From NCBI RefSeq assembly GCF_010560025.1, contig NZ_SAIY01000005.1:248001-312000 (forward strand): a DNA stretch of 64,000 bases. The letters are read 5' to 3'. Shown here piece by piece: positions 26,284-34,668 of this stretch (its first letter is position 1; each line of letters begins with the position of its first letter). The position numbers and the translations under genes were made by a program. The notes below the pieces were generated by a model. That model was not told where the DNA came from and searched no databases. It worked only from the letters and a program-made list of their open reading frames with translations. The stretch is from Verrucosispora sioxanthis (lineage in GTDB: Bacteria; Actinomycetota; Actinomycetes; Mycobacteriales; Micromonosporaceae).

Positions 26284-27270
26284 TCAGACCGCCAGCAGCT
26301 CGAACGCGCGGGCCTTCAGGTCCGCACCGGCACCGGTCAGCGCCCGCGTCGCCCGCACTCGGTCGGTCTTGGCGGGGGCGAAGTGATCGACATACTCGGT
26401 GATGGCCTGGTATCCGGCCCACCGGGTGCCCGTGATCGCCTTCTGCGTATCCGCGTCACGGATGAGGTACCGCAAGGTGTTCGTGCGCTGCTTCGCGTTG
26501 TTCTTCGCCGTGTCCGAGGCGTCGTCCGCGAGGGGCCACACCTGCGCGACGATCTTCTCGAACTCGCCCATGGTCAACGACTCGTTGATCATCTTCTCGG
26601 CTTCGGTCTCGAAGTCAGCGAACGCGCGCCACATCAGCCCGAGGGCCTGCCGCGCCTCGGCCATCTTGCTCGTGACGTTCGAGGTGTGCCGAAACGTGTA
26701 CGAGCTGCGCGACCGCTGGTAGGCCAGTGCCTGGGTGTTCGCACACACGATCCGCACCGGGGTCGCGTCGAGGCGAAGAGCTGCCGTGCCGTCGTGGCTG
26801 GTGGTGGCCGCGAGGTAGAGGTCCATGTCGTCCACCCCGGCGATCCGCATAGCCTGCGGCAGCTTCATGGTGACGAACACCGAGCGACCCTTACGCATCG
26901 AGCCGGCGGTCTCGAAGTGCGCGCCGGAGGCGTCGACCAGGAGGTTGAGCGTCTCGGCAACCTGCTCGTTCTGCACCACCGAGTAGTCCTCGCCCACCAC
27001 CCCGAGGTACTCGGTCTCACCCGTAACCGGGTTGGTCCGCACGGTCATGTACTTGTCGGGGCAGTCGACCTTCGTCACCCCCCGCTCGGTGACCTCGATG
27101 CCCTGAAGGGCGATCTTGCGGACCTCCCAGCCACCGAGCCACGCCTTGCTCATGACCTCCTGCGCGGTCATGCACGAGTCGGTGACCGTGCCGAGCTGGT
27201 GCCAGGCGGTCAGCCTCGCGGAGGCGAACGCCGTCTGACCGTTCGCCAGCGTTTCGAGTTCGTGTGCCAC
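26284..27270 (-). CDS. DUF932 phage/plasmid-type protein
   Basis: A 328-residue protein of the DUF932 family (phage/plasmid-like, TIGR03299). Telltale segments include TAWHQLGT near the N-terminus, GEDYSVVQNEQVAETLNLLV, and VRIVCANTQALA, the latter being close to the family core. DUF932 proteins occur in phages, plasmids and integrative elements; their function is not established. The GTG at 27270 has GGAAGGGG upstream and is preferred over the longer reading from 27366. It is upstream of the small-gene run on the same strand. Confidence 0.85.
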   Translation of the reverse strand: MAHELETLANGQTAFASARLTAWHQLGTVTDSCMTAQEVMSKAWLGGWEVRKIALQGIEVTERGVTKVDCPDKYMTVRTNPVTGETEYLGVVGEDYSVVQNEQVAETLNLLVDASGAHFETAGSMRKGRSVFVTMKLPQAMRIAGVDDMDLYLAATTSHDGTAALRLDATPVRIVCANTQALAYQRSRSSYTFRHTSNVTSKMAEARQALGLMWRAFADFETEAEKMINESLTMGEFEKIVAQVWPLADDASDTAKNNAKQRTNTLRYLIRDADTQKAITGTRWAGYQAITEYVDHFAPAKTDRVRATRALTGAGADLKARAFELLAV

Positions 27271-27440
27271 GGTGGCACCCCTTCCGGTTGTGGTGTTCAG
27301 GTGGGCGGCGGGCCGGGGGTTGCGACCCCGGGCCGCGCCGCCAATAACAATGTTTCCTACCTCCATCGGCCGATCAAGGCGATCGGTTCGAGTCGATCGA
27401 GGTTTCTGCGGCGAATCTGACGCCCGCCGCCGGGTGTGGC

Positions 27441-27869
27441 CTACCGGGTGTCGGTGGCCGGGCGAATGCGCCCGTCCGGGCCGTACACGTACGTGCGGAC
27501 GGTTTTGAACGGGGCCGGTAGGTAGACGGTGAATCCGTGTTCGGGGATGAACCGGGTTCGGTAGTCGCGGGTGATACCCAACAGGTACCGGTCGGGTTTG
27601 TCGCCGTGCGACCCCGGCGGGATGATGCCCGCCCCGGGCCGGTCAGCACGGGCGCGACGGTGCCGACCGATCGCCAGATGCGGGCACAGCGACAGGGCGG
27701 CGGTCATGCACTCGGGGTGCCCCGGCGGGTCCGAGTAGCGCATCAGCTCGGCCGCGCGAGGTCCGCCGAGGAACACCACCCAATACCCCATCGGCTCACC
27801 GCACAGCGAGCACCGCCGTTCGACGGCGAGGCGGGTCGAGACGGTGGTGTTGATCGTGGTGAAGTCCAC
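27441..27869 (-). CDS. Hypothetical protein with Cys pair
   Basis: A 142-residue protein. RRCSLCGEPMGYWVVFLGGP near the N-terminus and HPECMTAALSLCPHL further on could form a zinc site. The C-terminal half ends in a beta-rich segment (FTVYLPAPFKTVRTYVYG). The GTG at 27869 has only a weak purine stretch upstream. Its first 127 bases overlap another open frame (27743-28468), so either that gene really runs in or one of the two ends is wrong. Confidence 0.6.
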   Translation of the reverse strand: MDFTTINTTVSTRLAVERRCSLCGEPMGYWVVFLGGPRAAELMRYSDPPGHPECMTAALSLCPHLAIGRHRRARADRPGAGIIPPGSHGDKPDRYLLGITRDYRTRFIPEHGFTVYLPAPFKTVRTYVYGPDGRIRPATDTR

Positions 27870-28468
27870 ATGCGACCCGCCGCCGGGGTTGGGGTGGATG
27901 TTGACCGGTGGGATGGGAGGCCGCGCCGCGCGTCGTGGGGACGCGCGGCCAGCGACGGCGGGATATCGGGCCGGTCAGCGGGCGGGCCGGTGGGTGAGGT
28001 GCCGGTCACCGCACGATCGGTCCGGGCGTCGGTCACGGTGACGTGTGGTTGCTGTGACCGCAACACGGCGTACGCCTGTTCCCATTGCGCCTCGGTCAGG
28101 TACCGCGTGACCGGTTCGAGGTTCGCGCCGGTCATCGTCGTGGCCATGACGCCCGCCTCGTCCGCCGAGTCGAACACAGCCACCCGGTCGCCCCCGGCGA
28201 CCATGTACACGCACGCCTCGTCGGCGGGCCGGGACATCGAGGCGGTACGGCGGTGCTCGGCCAGCCACCGGCCCACCACCTCTGCCGGGTCGCCGGTCAG
28301 CGTCCCGGTGTCGTACGCCTCGTCATCGAGCCAGGCGAGGTGATCGGCGACCGTCCAATCGGGGTGGATGAGCCAGGACTGCCGGACGGCCTGCCAGATG
28401 GTCAGCCGTGCCTGCGTCGGTGTGTGGACGTGGTGGTACGGGTTGGTTTGGTCGTGGGGGGTAGTCAT
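27743..28468 (-). CDS. Hypothetical protein with doubtful C-terminus
   Basis: A 241-residue reading beginning MTTPHDQTNPYHHV with GGAAGG eight bases before the ATG. The first 150 residues look coding (WLIHPDWTVADHLAWLDDEAYDT, EQAYAVLRSQQ). After that, the sequence becomes a Pro/Ser/Arg-rich run that overlaps the next gene by 127 bases. A frameshift or a sequencing error near 28000 could have joined a real protein to an out-of-frame tail. Function unknown. Confidence 0.5.
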   Translation of the reverse strand: MTTPHDQTNPYHHVHTPTQARLTIWQAVRQSWLIHPDWTVADHLAWLDDEAYDTGTLTGDPAEVVGRWLAEHRRTASMSRPADEACVYMVAGGDRVAVFDSADEAGVMATTMTGANLEPVTRYLTEAQWEQAYAVLRSQQPHVTVTDARTDRAVTGTSPTGPPADRPDIPPSLAARPHDARRGLPSHRSTSTPTPAAGRMWTSPRSTPPSRPASPSNGGARCAVSRWGIGWCSSADLARPS

Positions 28469-28549
28469 GGTCCGTGCCTTCCGTTCGTTGTGGGTGGGCG
28501 TGCGGGTGCCGGGGCCGGGCATGGTGCCCGACCCCGGCGGGGCGGTAGG

Positions 28550-29785
28550 TCAGGCCGCTACCGGCGCGGCGGTGGCCTCGTCGGTGCCGGCCTCGTCGGT
28601 GCTGGTCTGGTCACCGGCGGGCGGGGTGGTGTCGGCCTGCGGCGGGGCCATGAACGCGCGGACCTCGGCGGTCGGGGCGGGCGGGTTGTCCGCGAGGGCG
28701 TACGTTTCCGGGGCCTCACGGGTCAGGACCAGCACCCCGAACCCCGTCAACTTCTCCATGCCGTTGCGGACCGCCCCGGGGCTCCGCCCGCCGATCTCAC
28801 GGGCGACGGTGCCGGGGGTCACGTCGTGGCCGGGGCCGAGGTCACGCATGAACGCCTCGACCCGGTTACGCAACTCGTTCTTGCCCAACTTGGCCGACCC
28901 GTCGCTGTTGATCTCACCCGTGGTGCGACCGATGCCGGTGGCACGGCGGGCCGAGGGACGGCGGATCTTGCGGGTGTGCCCGCACGTCGGGCACGTCGAG
29001 TGCGTCGGCGCGTTAGCCGGGTCCACGGTGGCGAGGTCACCGTCCCCGATGACCCACAGCTCGTTACCGTCCTCGGTGACTGGCAGGCGACGGGCGGCAC
29101 CGGCAACCTCCATCGCGGCTAGGATGGTGTCACCCATCGCCACCGACAGGCCACTCTCCCCGATCGCCGCGTCAGCCGTGACCCCGTCCGGATGCCCACC
29201 CAACACCCCAGCCATGATCAACACCTTGAGGTCAGGCTGACGCGGGCCGACCGGTGCCCCGGACACGGGAGCACCGGACACCGGGGCCTCGGGCAGGGGT
29301 GCCTCGTCGGCCGCGTCCGGCGTCGCACCCGTGCTGGCCTCGCCGTTGGTCGTGGCCGTCGTCGGGTCGGTTGGCGGGGCGTCCTCGGTTTTCGGCTCGT
29401 CGGCGGTGGCCGGCCCGTCGTTGTCGACGGCGGATTCGTCGGCCGCGTCTCGCGTCGCGTCCGTAGTGGCCTCGTCGTCAGCGGTGCCCGTCGGCGCGTC
29501 GGTGGCCGGGGTGTCGCCGGTGGGCGTCGGCTCGTTGTCGGCGCTCTGGTCGGTGGTGGCCTCCCAGGTGTCGGCGCTCCTGCGGTTGCCCTTGGCCGGG
29601 TCAGGGGTGCGGGTGGCGGTACCGGCGGCTTCCATGGCGGTGAGCGCCTCGGTGACGACCGGCAGCGGCAGGTTCGCCGTTCCGGCCAACTTGCGGGCGG
29701 TGACGCCGGGGTGCTCGCGCAGCGCCTCGACGACGGCGGACCGGGCCTCGTCGGTGCCGGGGGTCAGAACGATGTTCGCGGTCAT
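28550..29785 (-). CDS. Winged-helix protein with acidic linker
   Basis: A 411-residue protein. Three winged-helix-like segments can be made out: residues about 10-55 (VVEALREHPGVTARKLAG), a middle one (LIMAGVLGGHPDGVTADA) and a C-terminal one (GPGHDVTPGTVAREIGGRSPG). The first two are joined by a Thr/Asp/Glu-rich linker, and a CPTCGH motif near the middle suggests a zinc site. AGGTG-like GGAGG precedes the ATG at 29785. Probably a DNA-binding regulator or partition-like protein of the element; it starts the leftward small-gene block. Confidence 0.65.
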   Translation of the reverse strand: MTANIVLTPGTDEARSAVVEALREHPGVTARKLAGTANLPLPVVTEALTAMEAAGTATRTPDPAKGNRRSADTWEATTDQSADNEPTPTGDTPATDAPTGTADDEATTDATRDAADESAVDNDGPATADEPKTEDAPPTDPTTATTNGEASTGATPDAADEAPLPEAPVSGAPVSGAPVGPRQPDLKVLIMAGVLGGHPDGVTADAAIGESGLSVAMGDTILAAMEVAGAARRLPVTEDGNELWVIGDGDLATVDPANAPTHSTCPTCGHTRKIRRPSARRATGIGRTTGEINSDGSAKLGKNELRNRVEAFMRDLGPGHDVTPGTVAREIGGRSPGAVRNGMEKLTGFGVLVLTREAPETYALADNPPAPTAEVRAFMAPPQADTTPPAGDQTSTDEAGTDEATAAPVAA

Positions 29786-30219
29786 GGCAATACACCTCCA
29801 CAAAAAGGGGTCGACAAACAGCGATTCCACGTACGCGTGATGCGTATTGTTTGCGGTTTCGCCGGGGCGGTTTTCGTTGCCCACGTCCATGGACGCTCGA
29901 TGACCAATGGTTGTCAACCCCGCCACCCAAGACTCTTTACCGGGGGCGACACAACACCGCTTCCATCCTCCTATCCGGAAACCCTTACCGCCGCACGGTG
30001 CGCCATTAAACGACCCCAATTGGACGCTGCGCCACGTTCGGCGCACCTCCCCACCCCGCACAGGGTCGGCACGGGTGCGACCCGCATACGTTGTCTTACG
30101 GGGTACCGGTTTTCGGGATGTCAACCATGACGCCACGCGTCCGGCAAACCCAGACGCGCGACGGTCACCGCACCCCACGGAAGCGAATTCACATGGTGCG
30201 GGAAAATCACTTCACGGCT
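29786..30219. other. Non-coding gap between small-gene block and T4SS operon
   Basis: About 430 bases with lower GC than the flanks and no convincing gene. It holds the promoter of the leftward gene at 29785 (a TTGACA hexamer on the minus strand at 29912-29917, without a good -10 partner). The T4SS operon ends at 30220. A transfer origin could lie here or in the 41-kb gap, but no nick-site motif was recognised. Confidence 0.45.
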
Positions 30220-30813
30220 TTACAGCACTACGCCTCTTTGCCGCATGAACGGCACCGGGTCAACCGCATTGTTGCCGCCCTCGTGGATCTCGTAGTGCAA
30301 GTGGGGGCCGGAGGAGTTTCCGGAGCTTCCGACGCGGCCTATCGGCTGCCCGGCGATCACCGTCTGCCCGACCGTTACCGTCGGCTGCCGGACCATGTGG
30401 CAGTAGCGCGAGACGATGTCACCAGCGTGGCGGATGTCGGCGTACCAACCGCACCCGCCGAGGCCGGGGTACCCGTCGCTGTCGCACGGCATCGGCGCGC
30501 CGGTCGGTTCCCATGACTCACCGCCGACGTTGCACCGTACGCGCACCACCACGCCGTCGGAGGCGGCACGGATGACGGTGCCTTTCGGGGCCATGATGTC
30601 GACCCCGTCGTGGCCGGGCCGATCGGCGGTACGGAAGCCGGAACCAGCCGTGCCCACCACCGGGCGAGCCCATCCAGAGGCGCTGATCGGCGCAGCGCCA
30701 CCCCCGGCCCCACCCCCGCCGAACACCGACGAGACGACTCCTGCGGTAGCGGAGGTGAGCAGCAGCAACGCCACAGCAGCCCCCACCGCGACCCACAGCG
30801 CTACCCGTCCCAC
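30220..30813 (-). CDS. M23 family peptidase, conjugation cell-wall hydrolase
   Basis: A 197-residue protein with an N-terminal membrane helix (residues about 5-28) and an M23/LytM peptidase domain. The zinc motif HDGVD is at 68-72 (His68, Asp72) and HLH at 171-173, with the expected GNSSGPHLH context. Such enzymes cut peptide cross-bridges in peptidoglycan and let conjugation channels pass the wall, the role of VirB1-like proteins. The GTG at 30813 overlaps the end of the preceding gene. It is the last gene of the secretion operon. Confidence 0.85.
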   Translation of the reverse strand: MGRVALWVAVGAAVALLLLTSATAGVVSSVFGGGGAGGGAAPISASGWARPVVGTAGSGFRTADRPGHDGVDIMAPKGTVIRAASDGVVVRVRCNVGGESWEPTGAPMPCDSDGYPGLGGCGWYADIRHAGDIVSRYCHMVRQPTVTVGQTVIAGQPIGRVGSSGNSSGPHLHYEIHEGGNNAVDPVPFMRQRGVVL

Positions 30814-31691
30814 GCCGCACCACCCGGTGCGGGTAGGTCGGCCAGACTCACCCGGACGGGGTGGCCGACGATGCGCCAGACCGGCCCCGTCGGGCCGCCG
30901 GACGCGGCGGCGTGGTCGGCGGCGGCGGTGGCCATGCTCATTCCGTCCGGCAGCCCGGCCCGGCGCAGGTGGGTGTGCAGGTTGGTCTCACGGGCGGCGG
31001 TGGGTAGCCAGAACAGCACCGGGTACGCGCGGCGGGGCGGTAGTACGCCGTAGCCGGTCAGCTTGCCCACCACCCGGCCCAGGGTTTCGGTGCCGAGGTC
31101 GACCTCGACCCAGAACGGCACCGTTCGGCCGTTGTCGGCCCACACGCCGTGCCCATCCGGGCGGACCAGGTTGCCGCACGCCTCCCGGCAGCGTGCCTCG
31201 TTCCACCACCTGACCAGCCGCGCGGCGGGGCGGGTGCGGGCATGGCCGGTGAGGGCGACGAAGAACCCGTTCACCGTGAGCAGGTGGGTCAGGGTCGGGG
31301 ACATGGCGAGGCGGGCTGTGGCGTCGCGCACAGCCGCCGGACGGGGTAGCGTCTCGCCGCGTCCGGCCGCCAGCAGGGCCGCCCCGACCGGGCCGAGGGT
31401 CCACCTCCACGCTTGCGACCCGGGCCGCTGGTAGTGCCGGAACCGGTCGAGGATGTCTCGATCATGAAGGGTGTTGAGGCGGTTGCGGGCACGACCGACG
31501 GACCCGAAGGCCAGGTCGACAAGCTGATCGGTGGTGAAGGTTCGGTGCTGGTCGAGCAGGTCGAGCAGGAGCCGGTCTCGGGGGGTGAGGCGGCCGAGTT
31601 CGGCGGCCACGACGGACGCCGTGAGGCGCAGACTGCCGGTGGCAGATGTGCGGGTAGGAGGGATATCTCTTATCAGTCGGTTCCGGTCCAC
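30801..31691 (-). CDS. Replication-relaxation family protein
   Basis: A 296-residue protein of the replication-relaxation (Replic_Relax) type. The N-terminal winged helix is clear: LTPRDRLLLDLLDQHRTFT, then LVDLAFGSVGRARNRLNTL. The C-terminal half (FWVEVDLGTETLGRVVGKL, YPVLFWLPT) resembles the nuclease-like fold seen in this family. Members occur in actinobacterial conjugative elements next to VirD4, and may process DNA for transfer. A GTG start with GAGGAGG immediately upstream overlaps the VirD4 stop. Confidence 0.8.
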   Translation of the reverse strand: MDRNRLIRDIPPTRTSATGSLRLTASVVAAELGRLTPRDRLLLDLLDQHRTFTTDQLVDLAFGSVGRARNRLNTLHDRDILDRFRHYQRPGSQAWRWTLGPVGAALLAAGRGETLPRPAAVRDATARLAMSPTLTHLLTVNGFFVALTGHARTRPAARLVRWWNEARCREACGNLVRPDGHGVWADNGRTVPFWVEVDLGTETLGRVVGKLTGYGVLPPRRAYPVLFWLPTAARETNLHTHLRRAGLPDGMSMATAAADHAAASGGPTGPVWRIVGHPVRVSLADLPAPGGAAWDG

Positions 31692-33271
31692 GGGTCCTCC
31701 TCACCCCCGTCCACGTGCGCGTACGACGTATTCAAGGGGGCGTGTTCACCCGGCTGTTCGTGGTCGTTGCGTTCCTCGTTGGATCGCTCGTTAGACCTCT
31801 CGTTAGAACCCTCGCCCCGAGCAGCGAAGGTGTTGCGACCCACCAGGTCACTGACCGCAGCGTCGACCGGGACGGAAGACTCGGTGGTGGCCGTGGCGGT
31901 AGCGGCTTCGCTGAGCAGTCGCCGCCGCTGCTTCACCGGCAGGCCGGTGTGATAGCGGGCCGCGCGGCGCAGCTCGCCGGCACGCCCCGCGATGGCCGGC
32001 GGCGGGGGCTCAGTGTCGGCGGTAACCGGTGGGACGACCCGGCCACCGGCAACAGGGCGCAGGACGACTTCGTAGCCGCCGAGGCGGATCAGGTCCCCGT
32101 CGTCCACATAGGGCCGCAGATGCCGGGCCTGGTCGATAGCGTCGCGGGGGGCGAGGGCGAAGTACACCTTGTTCCGGGCGTTGGCGTCGATCGCCTCGAC
32201 CATGTCCCCCGACAACTGCCCGAGGTACTGATGCGCCAGGACGAACGAGGTGTGCAAGCCGCGAGCCTCGGCGAGGGCGTCATCGAGCCCGATGGGCAGA
32301 TGCAGGATGTTGTGACACTCGTCCAGCACGATCATGGCGTCGGGGCGGTCGTCTTCGGGGATGCGGGCGCGGGCGGTGGTGGCCTGCCACAGCCCTGCGA
32401 GGAGCAGGGAGCCGACCAGGCGGGTGCCGTCCTCGCCGAGAACTCCCTTGGGTAGGCGGGCCAGTAGGACGCCGCCGTCGAGGATGTCGGCGAAGGAGAA
32501 CGTGGTGGCCGGCACCCCAAACACGCTGTTCGCCATCGGGTGAGCGAGGACGAGGCGCAGTCGGGACAGCAGCGGGGCGATCAGGCCAGAGCGCTGCGTG
32601 GCGGGCAGTTCGTTGAAGCCTTGCCAGAATTCGCCGAGGGTGTTGCCCTCCCAGGCGTTCAGCCTGCTGGTGGCGGTGTCGACCCGCGCGGTTCTCCACT
32701 CGGAGTCGGACAACAACCGCGGTAGCTGGGTGAGGGTGGCGCCTTCGAGGTGGGCGAGGGTGAGTAGGCCGTGGTAGCAGATGTCGGCGGTGCGGTGTCC
32801 CCACCAGCGGGACCACACCTTCGCCATCACCGCCGTGAGGTTCGCGGCCACGTCGTGCGGACTGCCGCCGTGCACGGCCGGGTCGAGCAGGTTGATCGCC
32901 GGTGGCGCGGCTCGTTCGTCTGGGTCGATGAGGACCAGGCGGTCACCACAGTCTTTTGGTAGCCGGGCGAGGAGGTCTCTGATGAGGTCACCCTTGGCCG
33001 GGTCGAACGCGGCCACGCCACGCCCGGCTGCAACGTCGTCGAGGATCATCCGCATCAGCAGAGTCGTCTTGCCCGTGCCGGTGGGCCCGAGGGCATGCAG
33101 GTGGTAGCGGCAGTCGGGCAGGGAGATCCCCACTCGCATCGGCGGTCCGGCGTTGGCGACACCGATGACTTTGCCGCCGAGGCCGTGCCGCTCATCAAGT
33201 GGTACCAAGTTCAGCCTGCGGCTGTCCGGGTGGGAGGTGCGCACGGGTGCCGTGGTGTTGGTCTTGTTCAT
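31673..33271 (-). CDS. VirD4/TraG-type conjugative coupling protein
   Basis: A 532-residue AAA+ ATPase. Walker A GPTGTGKTT is at residues 62-70, the second strand AAFDPAKGD follows, and the Walker B-like MIVLDECHNIL lies near residue 310. It ends in an SNER-repeat and acidic tail. In the known family such proteins recruit DNA-protein complexes to the type IV secretion channel. No N-terminal membrane helices are visible in this copy; the upstream accessory membrane protein may supply the anchor (inference). The ATG at 33271 has GGAG upstream and overlaps the preceding gene by four bases. Confidence 0.85.
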   Translation of the reverse strand: MNKTNTTAPVRTSHPDSRRLNLVPLDERHGLGGKVIGVANAGPPMRVGISLPDCRYHLHALGPTGTGKTTLLMRMILDDVAAGRGVAAFDPAKGDLIRDLLARLPKDCGDRLVLIDPDERAAPPAINLLDPAVHGGSPHDVAANLTAVMAKVWSRWWGHRTADICYHGLLTLAHLEGATLTQLPRLLSDSEWRTARVDTATSRLNAWEGNTLGEFWQGFNELPATQRSGLIAPLLSRLRLVLAHPMANSVFGVPATTFSFADILDGGVLLARLPKGVLGEDGTRLVGSLLLAGLWQATTARARIPEDDRPDAMIVLDECHNILHLPIGLDDALAEARGLHTSFVLAHQYLGQLSGDMVEAIDANARNKVYFALAPRDAIDQARHLRPYVDDGDLIRLGGYEVVLRPVAGGRVVPPVTADTEPPPPAIAGRAGELRRAARYHTGLPVKQRRRLLSEAATATATTESSVPVDAAVSDLVGRNTFAARGEGSNERSNERSNEERNDHEQPGEHAPLNTSYAHVDGGEEDPWTGTD

Positions 33272-34623
33272 GGGGAGCTCCAGGCGGTTGGCGAGTCGTC
33301 GTTTTCGGTCGCACCGGACTCCGCCTGCGTCGCTGAGCGGCGGGTTATCACCCCACCGGAGGTCCGGAAGATGTCGCGGGTGGCGGCCCGGCGGCGTGAC
33401 GCCGCGCCAGGCAGGCCGTAGACGGCCGGTTCGGCGGGTAATCCGGCGAGGGCGGCGGCTTCCACCACAGAGACGAGGCTCATCCGGGCCTCGGACATCC
33501 ATCGGTCGGCTGCCGCGACCGCACCGCGCCGTAGCCGACGGCGAGTGAAGTGCGCCGACAGCAACCCGAAGCCGGAGCTGACATCAGCAGCGGCAGCGCG
33601 GGCGGCGGCCTTGGTGGGACCGGCGGCGACCGTGCGTACGGCGACGAGCAGGTGAGGTGCGTCGGCGTACTTCGCCCGCGCCTGCCGGGCCAGTTCGGCC
33701 GTGTACGGGTCGGTCGGATTGCTGCGCCGCTTCGGGCTCGACGGGCTGGGTGTGAAGATGTTCAAGACGCCGATGATCAGCATGTGCAGCCCATCGGCGA
33801 GCAGCCCGACGGCGCGGGATGCCCCACGGGGGCGGCGGGCGCGTTGCGGGTTGGTCATCGCCCGGCGTAGCACCCGCAGACGATGAGCCGGTGCCCGGCC
33901 GAGGTGGACTTGCAGGATTGCGGCGCCGGTACGCCCAGCTGAGGCGAGCCCGCCATAGACGGCTCGCAGCCGGTCTTCTTCCGGTGCTCCCGCGTCCACG
34001 CCTCGGCGCGGGGCCGATGTGGTGTTCTCGACCAGGGGCAGCCACTCTGGCTGGGTGGGCCAGACCGCGAGGGTAACGACGGCTCCGGTCGTCGGGACGG
34101 CCGGTGGGCGGGTCTGTTCGGCTCGTGCGCCGGGCCAGCCGCGTTGCAGCAGCCGCACCACGGCGGTCGGGTTGACCCCAGGCGGTAGCCACAGCCCGCA
34201 GCGCATCCCCTCCGGGTCGGCGGCGACCTCCCATACCAGCCGGGCCGGACGCAGCGCCCACCGGCGAGGCGCGGGCAACACGGTAGCGAGCAGCCGCCAC
34301 AGACCGACCGTCGCGGCCGGTGTGGCGGTCACCGGCGGGGTGATCTCCAGCCACCGCGCGGCGGCAGCGTGCCGCCGCCAGATGTGCCGCCGCCACCACG
34401 TCCACCCGATCCGTACGCCGATGAGCGCCGCGACAGCGGCGAGGATCATTGGCCACCGGTCGCGGACAAGACGCCATACGGCGTCGGTGGCGTCGTTACC
34501 CCAGGAGCCGCACAGCAGCTCACCCACAATGGAATCGGGAACGCCGCCCTGGCCGGGCATACAGCCAGCGGGAACCGAAGGCGACGACGGCGGGGGTGGA
34601 ACCAGCGTGAAGGAGGCAACCAT
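33268..34623 (-). CDS. Conjugation-associated membrane protein
   Basis: A 451-residue protein with one hydrophobic region near residues 55-75, then an alpha/beta body (AVVTLAVWPTQPEW, GAAILQVHLGRAPAHRL) and a second hydrophobic stretch (GLHMLIIGVLNIF). It resembles proteins that sit between VirB4 and VirD4 in actinobacterial elements. It may anchor the VirD4 ATPase. GGAG precedes the ATG at 34623. It is translationally coupled to the VirD4 gene. Confidence 0.6.
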   Translation of the reverse strand: MVASFTLVPPPPSSPSVPAGCMPGQGGVPDSIVGELLCGSWGNDATDAVWRLVRDRWPMILAAVAALIGVRIGWTWWRRHIWRRHAAAARWLEITPPVTATPAATVGLWRLLATVLPAPRRWALRPARLVWEVAADPEGMRCGLWLPPGVNPTAVVRLLQRGWPGARAEQTRPPAVPTTGAVVTLAVWPTQPEWLPLVENTTSAPRRGVDAGAPEEDRLRAVYGGLASAGRTGAAILQVHLGRAPAHRLRVLRRAMTNPQRARRPRGASRAVGLLADGLHMLIIGVLNIFTPSPSSPKRRSNPTDPYTAELARQARAKYADAPHLLVAVRTVAAGPTKAAARAAAADVSSGFGLLSAHFTRRRLRRGAVAAADRWMSEARMSLVSVVEAAALAGLPAEPAVYGLPGAASRRRAATRDIFRTSGGVITRRSATQAESGATENDDSPTAWSSP

Positions 34624-34668
34624 CGCGAACTCCGATCGGCAGTGGCGCAGGGCGGTTCACAGTCCAGG

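Noticed and set aside
26513..26523. GTGTCCGAGG as a possible left copy of the tRNA attachment core
   Set aside because: Only ten bases match and it lies within the DUF932 gene; no longer tRNA 3' end repeat was found in the window.
25765..27420. A 551-codon plus-strand frame opposite the DUF932 gene
   Set aside because: Antisense artefact; DUF932 motifs on the minus strand are convincing.
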